From: Choanephora cucurbitarum
Lineage: Eukaryota > Mucoromycota > Mucoromycetes > Mucorales > Choanephoraceae
Length of the DNA stretch: 11,565 nucleotides
NCBI GenBank assembly: GCA_025331435.1
Contig: JAIWNI010000319.1
Span: 1-11,565, forward strand
Reading direction: 5' to 3'
In this document: positions 7,732 to 11,565 of the stretch, piece by piece
How the letters are laid out: each line of letters starts with the position of its first letter
Position numbering within the stretch: the first letter of the stretch is position 1
Notes under the pieces: generated by a model
Database searches by the model: none
The model's input: the letters and a program-made list of their open reading frames with translations, nothing else
What the model was told of the DNA's origin: nothing
Translations under genes and position numbers: made by a program

Positions 7732-8955
7732 TTATTGATTGAGTGGAAGGCTAGACGAAGATGAAGGTAATTCATCAATGATTTTGATCTGGCCTCTGTT
7801 CAACTTGATCGCTAGTTCTTTGAGGTTGGAGAGGCCAATCGTGTGTAGTCTATATCTACCTCCAACTTCGTCACCTTCCACTCGAGGCCAAGGATCCAAG
7901 CGGTAGCTGCGAGTAGGATCAACCAAATTCTTCCAGTTGACTTGGTTGACATCCTTCTTGTGATGACGTCCTACATATCAGTATGTTAGCCTTTTTTCTT
8001 TTTTCATATTCAAGGAAAACCTACGCAAGAGAAACGAAACTTCTTGTGTGATGTAATCTTTTAGTGCATCACGCTTCTTCGTTTTTTGCTTGCATCCATC
8101 GCTTACATCAAGTGATTCGAAAGAATCAACTTGAAGCTTCTCCAAAGCAATGGATGCAGGAGTAGCGACATCATCACCTAATGTTTGAGTACAAGAATTA
8201 AGTAAACATTCAATAGTTATTATCTTCGTAACATACCTCTCGCAGCAAGCTTCGGATCATGGCTCAAAATTACGAGCAGCTTGTTGAAGACAACCTCCAC
8301 CATGCGGTTGCCCAAGCCGCTAACAATCTGATTTCGCAGAAGCTTGCCAGCCTCTAAAACGAGATGAAGATTACAAACCAATTGTTTTCATCGTTATTTA
8401 AATATACTTACCACTGTTGGCATAATATCCATAATCATCTGGCTGTCCATCCCTGCAGGTGGAATGGATCATCACCAGATGACAGTTGAACTCTTCTTTT
8501 AAGTAATCAGAGTACTGCTGAAGCTTAGTTATTTTGTACTTCAGTGTGTTAGAAGTATCATTCTTAGCACGAATTGTGCTGTTGGATGCACTTGCAGCCT
8601 CTTCCAACTCTGACAAGCCAGGTGCTTGTCCTGACTTAATGTCAGCATATTCCTTGCTAATCACTTGACGATCAACAGGATCAGTCAACTTCAGACCTTT
8701 CGCGTTAGAGTTGCGAATATGCTCATTCCAAATGGTGATCTTTCGGCTCTTTGCGGGAGGAACGAGCATTGTACTCAGAAAGGAGTGGTAAGGCTCGGCT
8801 AAAGCACCAGCTCCCAAAAGGCGAATTCTGTCATGATCTTCTTCAGGATGCTTCTCAAAGTACTTCTGTTGAAGTGCCTTGAGTTCTTCTAAATACGTTT
8901 TCAAGTGAGGCTTTTCGATGAGCTCTTCGGGGGTAGGGACAAATAGATCAGACAT
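7732..8955 (-). CDS. Unidentified four-exon gene, 350-residue protein; possible transposon accessory protein
   Basis: I do not recognise this family. The spliced model is 8955-8412, 8353-8237, 8177-8025 and 7970-7732, with introns of 58, 59 and 54 bp, all phase 1 and GT...AG, ending at TAA 7734-7732 with AATAAA overlapping the stop. Visible features: a charged N-terminus (1-45); a segment at about 72-112 beginning ITIWNEHIRNSN and ending in EYADIKSG, loosely resembling an HMG-like helical DNA-binding module; a helical, Lys-rich stretch at about 130-155; a conserved-looking core (FNCHLVMIHSTC, then DDYGYYANSGEAG) around 155-185; a Lys/Arg cluster (KQKTKKRD) and RRHHKK near 260-275; and a Ser/Leu tail. 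No signal peptide or membrane helix is seen, so a nuclear or cytosolic protein is likely. It shares strand, intron style and a pyrimidine-rich leader with the KDZ transposase 2.4 kb away. The gene structure is well supported; the function is not known. Confidence 0.72.
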
Positions 8956-8973
8956 TCTTTTTAATATTGAAAC

Positions 8974-8990
8974 AAGGAAGAAAAAGAAAA
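8974..8990 (-). promoter_or_regulatory. Pyrimidine-rich leader upstream of the 350-residue gene
   Basis: On the minus strand an uninterrupted 17-nt C/T tract ends 18 nt before the ATG at 8955, and continues after one interruption toward 9000. It matches in composition and position the tract before the KDZ transposase start, and probably belongs to the 5' leader or transcription start zone. Confidence 0.35.
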
Positions 8991-9160
8991 CAAAAAAAGG
9001 TACAAACGACTTATCTTAGTGATTCAAACCCCATCTCTCTGAGTCTCAAGAGTAAATAACATTTCAATCCTTCAATATACTTTCTTTTGAGAGCCTTTTA
9101 TTTAGTAGTAAGAAAAAGAGATATCTTCGCGCTTGTAGATAGTAATAATTATTATTTGTA

Positions 9161-9185
9161 AAAATAAAACAAAATAAAATAAAAT
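9161..9185. repeat. AAAAT pentamer repeat, five units
   Basis: Five consecutive 5-mers read AAAAT, AAAAC, AAAAT, AAAAT, AAAAT. This is a simple low-complexity repeat about 200 bp upstream of the 350-residue gene. Confidence 0.75.
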
Positions 9186-10491
9186 GATATTTGATTGTAA
9201 AGGACTACATCATCCTGTTCAATATGTTTTGAAACACAGATTGAGAAACAACAGTCAGGCGTAAAAAATTAAGCATGGAAACAATAATCCCACCATACTC
9301 TAAGGTCACTTTATTTTTGTTTCCAAGCCAAAATTTATCCTAAGCTATGGTCGGACAAATAAAGATTAAGTGCTAGTGGTGGAATAGAATCGTGAAAACC
9401 TTTGTAAAAAACGTGAAGCGAAAATGTGAATGACATTTCGGACCAAGAAGCAAGTTTTTGTCTCTGTGAAACCACTAATTTGAATCAAGGTAAGGTTTGT
9501 AAGCCAACACACTTAAAGCATTTAATAACCCAATTGTATAATAATACCAGACTTCGACTCATTCTCAATCAAAGTATTTAATCCATGAAAAAAAAGATAA
9601 GAGTGTCCATGATTGCTGTTAAGTGTTTCTGGTCGTTGTTCAGTCTATACTTGTCAACAATCTTAGTCGCATTGAGTTGCTTCACTTCATCATAGTGCAC
9701 TTAGATTTAAACTGTCGGTTAAATTCCATAAAAAATAACCGGTATATCTGTTATTCATTCTACAGCTTTCTTATTTCGTTAGCAATGATATGTACTATGT
9801 CTACTTGCATTGTCTTTGTTCAAGACATACCTTCTGAATCGATCTAAAATATACAGAATAAAACCATTCGTTCATCTCAACTATAGTAACTTTTTAAATA
9901 CTGCATTTGACCTCTCTAAGTATTTCACTACGATGTTGAGACGTATGTTGATTGCACAACAGATAAACGGTTTTCACTTTACCAATAGACTTCATCTGAA
10001 TACGTTGAGAATATTTCAAAAAGCTTTAATTCGAGAGAATCATTCAACAGCTGAAGTTACGTTGTCAACTGGATACTGATCAAATAAAGCTTAGTGTGAT
10101 TGATTTGCAAGTAATGCTCTATTGTCAACTTGATGCAATACTAGTGCATGCCTTTCGTTGGAATGCTCTAAAAAAAGTAAAAGATGGAAAAACCTCAATA
10201 CTCACCAAGTCTGACGTAGTCTAAAAAGGAGCTGTTATGATTGGCTAAATGAAATCTAGATTATTCGTGAAACAGACTTCCGCCTCGAATAACGACTCTC
10301 CAAATTAGGTAGGCTTACAATTCGATGGTATTAAATTGGTTTTTAAGAGTGGCACATATCTGTTGATAAGGAAAACGAAGTATTTTATTTTCAAAAAATT
10401 AAAGGGAAACAGAGTATCAATGGGGATACTCAATCCTTCTAATAGTTGATGCTTAGTATAAATGAGAGAATTATTCTATAAGTCTTAGCAC

Positions 10492-11322
10492 CTACTGTCT
10501 TTTGTTTGGAACTGCATTTAATTCATCAGAATCGGTTGTATCATCAGCTTCTGGATCATCAGCCTAAATATGCAACTGTTAGGAAAAATAAAGCAATGGA
10601 TTTGAATGCATTATATACCTTCATGTCAACACCTCTTTTGCGATTCCGATAAATGTATTTCACAATGATATCGGATATCCATCGATTCTCACAACGGTTT
10701 ACTGGTATACCTAGCTCTGTTGCCGTTGAATGATAGGTTTGGATCATTCGTTCCTGTTGTTCCAAATCCAACTTGCTAAATGCTTTTGATTTCCAATTGA
10801 TACCTTTTAACTTCATTGCTAATAACTTCTTATTCAGGACAATTGATCCAATTTCCTGCAAATCTATGTAATAGGTATACATGGCAGAATTCTTCTCGTT
10901 GATCTGTCCCAAATCGCCTGATTTTGCTACAACTTCATTGCCTTTTCATGCTCTTATAAAGTATTCAATCCTTTTGATGTACATATCGGATTTGTCACAA
11001 TTCAACATTCTTCTGTCAGGTCTACGCAAGATAATATCTCTAGGGATAAACTCCTGCGGCATTGATACTGATGATGGTTGCTCTGTTAATGCACGCTCTA
11101 AATCAAAATAATTGAGCTACGCTATTATTTGTTGAAAAGCTAAAGACTGGTTTTACCTGAACGAAGACTCTCTAACATGCTACCTATTTGTTAAACTTCA
11201 AACGAAAGTGCTCTGATTTGAAGATTTATACTTAATGAAATGCTTTCCAATGCTTTCATTCTTTCTTCTAATCTGTTACATGCTGTGCTGATGTAGTGCA
11301 GTAAATTTTTGTTGGGTTCCAT
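10492..11322 (-). pseudogene. Unidentified spliced gene (about 238 codons) with in-frame stops, probably decaying
   Basis: I do not recognise this family. My model is 11322-11157, 11097-10619 and 10563-10492, with introns of 59 and 55 bp that keep phase; it ends at TAG 10494-10492. The N-terminus from ATG 11322 (MEPNKNLLHYIST) is a predicted coiled coil. The middle carries a basic block (RDIILRRPDRRMLNCDKSDMYIKRI), then an aromatic, Lys-rich region (INWKSKAFSKLDLEQQERM, CENRWISDIIVKYIYRNRKR), and the last exon is an acidic tail (DDPEADDTTDSDE). Two stops interrupt it: TAA at 11193-11191 and TGA at 10948-10946. Each is one C-to-T change from a Gln or Arg codon. The TAA could be skipped by an alternative 80-bp intron (11196-11117, weak GTTTAA donor). 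I see no plausible intron around the TGA. The basic middle suggests nucleic-acid binding, as inference only. Confidence 0.5.
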
Positions 11323-11400
11323 TTTAGATTTCCAGTAAAAGTATAAATTTATGTGAAGAAAAATGTAGAAGGATATCAAATCGTCTGACAATTACACTTG

Positions 11401-11412
11401 GTTATATATAAC
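11401..11412. promoter_or_regulatory. TATA-rich perfect palindrome GTTATATATAAC, candidate TATA box of the gene at 10492-11322
   Basis: A perfect 12-bp palindrome containing TATATATAA lies about 80 bp upstream of the ATG at 11322 on the minus strand. Position and composition suit a TATA element for that broken gene. Being symmetrical, it gives no direction by itself. Confidence 0.35.
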
Positions 11413-11565
11413 TTGAGCGGATAATTTTCATTGAATCAGCATATGTTATTTGTATTTGATTATATGAGTTCTCTTTTACACTTTTGTGGCATGAAAAGTT
11501 GATGCGAGTATTAACCGAGGTGATATTTATGCATGTTTGGGAAATGCTATGAAGCTGTTTGCAAA

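Larger units (their letters stand above)
8956..10491. other. 1.5-kb interval with no supportable gene
   Basis: The interval is AT-rich and holds only short, unconvincing open frames. Visible details are a palindrome TAATAATTATTA (9143-9154), a pentamer repeat (9161-9185), a small hairpin AAATGT-GAATG-ACATTT (9422-9438), and a 48-codon ATG frame at 9933-10079 (plus strand) whose basic, amphipathic start resembles a mitochondrial presequence but which has no other support. Confidence 0.55.

Noticed and set aside
9010..9050. B-box-like GGTTTGAATCAC on the minus strand
   Set aside because: The flanking T-stem does not pair and no A box lies at the right distance, so this is not a tRNA.
9623..10079. 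Two overlapping plus-strand open frames, including a 48-codon ATG frame at 9933 with a basic amphipathic start
   Set aside because: They lie in AT-rich DNA, one lacks an ATG start, no splice partners or conserved motifs were seen, and the presequence-like character can arise by chance. I noted it in the interval entry only.
10881..11111. Plus-strand open frame of 76 codons
   Set aside because: It overlaps the minus-strand spliced gene in antisense, and its residues mirror that gene's basic block. Treated as a shadow.
2711..11558. 9-bp inverted match CAGCTTCAT (2711-2719) / ATGAAGCTG (about 11550-11558) as ends of a large element
   Set aside because: Nine bases are expected by chance over regions this size, and the match does not extend.

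Overview
The window reads as an AT-rich, transposon-dominated stretch of a fungal genome. The short introns (54-65 bp, GT...AG) inside every multi-exon gene, the chromodomain Ty3/Gypsy element and the KDZ-type DNA transposase all fit a filamentous fungus. An early-diverging lineage such as Mucoromycota is my best guess, but the lineage is inference, not shown by the sequence.

Layout: (1) 1-2665, plus strand: the 3' part of a Ty3/Gypsy chromovirus pol gene, running reverse transcriptase, RNase H, integrase, GPY/F-like module, chromodomain. It is open from the left edge and has no stop in 887 codons. (2) 2666-3044: a short convergent intergenic stretch with two hairpins; it probably holds the 3' end of the retroelement and the poly(A) region of the next gene. 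(3) 3045-5353, minus strand: an eight-exon gene for a KDZ (Kyakuja-Dileera-Zisupton) transposase with its Cys cluster, DGN, YDIAC and DGEGCER motifs. It was reconstructed by joining ORF fragments across seven short introns and appears intact. (4) 5354-7731: 2.4 kb without a credible gene but with palindromes, two small inverted-repeat units, a long purine tract and a relatively GC-rich, hairpin-bearing patch. (5) 7732-8955, minus strand: a four-exon gene for a 350-residue protein I cannot name, possibly an accessory transposon protein. (6) 8956-10491: about 1.5 kb without a supportable gene. (7) 10492-11322, minus strand: a spliced coding region of about 238 codons with an internal TGA that no ordinary intron removes, and probably a TAA as well; I read it as a decaying gene. 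(8) 11323-11565: upstream sequence with a TATA-rich palindrome.

The most interesting possibility is that the three consecutive minus-strand spliced genes, or at least the KDZ transposase and the 350-residue gene, belong to one large DNA transposon or a nest of them. I could not find convincing terminal inverted repeats or target-site duplications by eye, so this remains a hypothesis. Where no established name applies I have described only what is visible.
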